Assembly (NCBI GenBank): GCA_031255275.1
Contig: JAIRSV010000148.1
Location: 1 to 6,434, forward strand
Reading direction: 5' to 3'
DNA length: 6,434 nucleotides
DNA from: Proteiniphilum sp.
GTDB taxonomy: Bacteria > Bacteroidota > Bacteroidia > Bacteroidales > Dysgonomonadaceae
Below the pieces are notes generated by a model that worked only from the letters and a program-made list of their open reading frames with translations, did no database searches and was not told the origin of the DNA. Positions 6,361 to 6,434 of the stretch are shown here, piece after piece. Made by a program: the position numbers and the translations under genes. Position 1 is the stretch's first letter. Every line of letters begins with the position of its first letter.

Positions 6361-6396
6361 TGATTCTTCTGATTTACGTGATTTACATGATTTACA
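6361..6396 (+). repeat. Four 9-bp tandem repeats
   Basis: The units are TGATTCTTC, TGATTTACG, TGATTTACA and TGATTTACA in direct succession. The last two are identical and the first is the most diverged. There are no spacers, so it is a simple tandem repeat and not a CRISPR. Confidence 0.75.
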
Positions 6397-6415
6397 TAAC
6401 CAATGCGCCAAAAAC

Positions 6416-6434
6416 AACCAGCTCGGGGAACGCC
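6416..6434. repeat. Second copy of the GC-rich element's left end (cut by the window)
   Basis: This 19-base stretch matches 6263-6281 at 18 positions, with A for G at 6430. It lies 153 bp after the first copy in the same orientation. The window ends before the hairpin part would begin. Confidence 0.6.

Larger units (their letters stand above)
6135..6434. other. Gene-free, repeat-rich intergenic region
   Basis: About 300 bases upstream of the YciO-like gene hold no credible coding frame. The one open frame (6202-6417, minus) has an Arg/Ser/Cys/Lys-rich product and crosses the hairpins and tandem repeats. The region instead contains a purine-rich stretch (6161-6180), a palindrome, heptamers, a GC-rich multi-hairpin block, 16-bp and 9-bp tandem repeats, and a second copy of the block's first 19 bases at the right edge. 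Confidence 0.7.

Noticed and set aside
6317..6396. Short repeats as a possible CRISPR array
   Set aside because: The 16-bp and 9-bp units are directly tandem with no spacers, and there are no cas genes.
6202..6417. A 71-codon open frame on the minus strand
   Set aside because: It runs through hairpins and tandem repeats, and its product composition does not look like a protein.

Overview
The window looks like an ordinary chromosomal stretch of a Bacteroidales bacterium with mid-range GC. Three things point there: perfect copies of the Bacteroidetes -7 promoter element (TAnnTTTG) in front of two genes, signal peptides ending in the SLTAQ style, and a lipoprotein S41 peptidase with a YciO-type protein of the kind common in that order. 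I cannot name a genus.

Layout. Positions 1-2004 (minus) hold most of an exported glycosidase-like protein of the (alpha/alpha)6 six-hairpin type; its C-terminal end lies outside the window. Positions 2005-2376 separate this gene from the divergent dusB-type gene. This gap holds a possible transposase remnant, an imperfect dyad, a good promoter and a run of 7-bp repeats in the dusB leader. DusB (2377-3363) is followed 48 bp later by a small secreted helical protein (3412-3777). That gene converges on an S41 peptidase lipoprotein (3820-5400, minus), and a 16-bp perfect inverted repeat lies between them. The S41 gene lies 111 bp downstream of a YciO/Sua5-family gene (5512-6120, minus), whose promoter sits so close to its ATG that the mRNA may be leaderless. 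The last 300 bases contain no gene, only short tandem repeats, palindromes and a GC-rich multi-hairpin element that begins to repeat at the right edge.

Function. DusB and the YciO-like protein both belong to tRNA-modification families but sit in different transcription units. The glycosidase-like protein, the S41 lipoprotein and the small secreted protein are cell-envelope or exported products. No multi-gene system, phage, CRISPR array or defence locus is visible. What deserves a second look is intergenic: the repeats, the alternative hairpins and the possible leaderless promoter.
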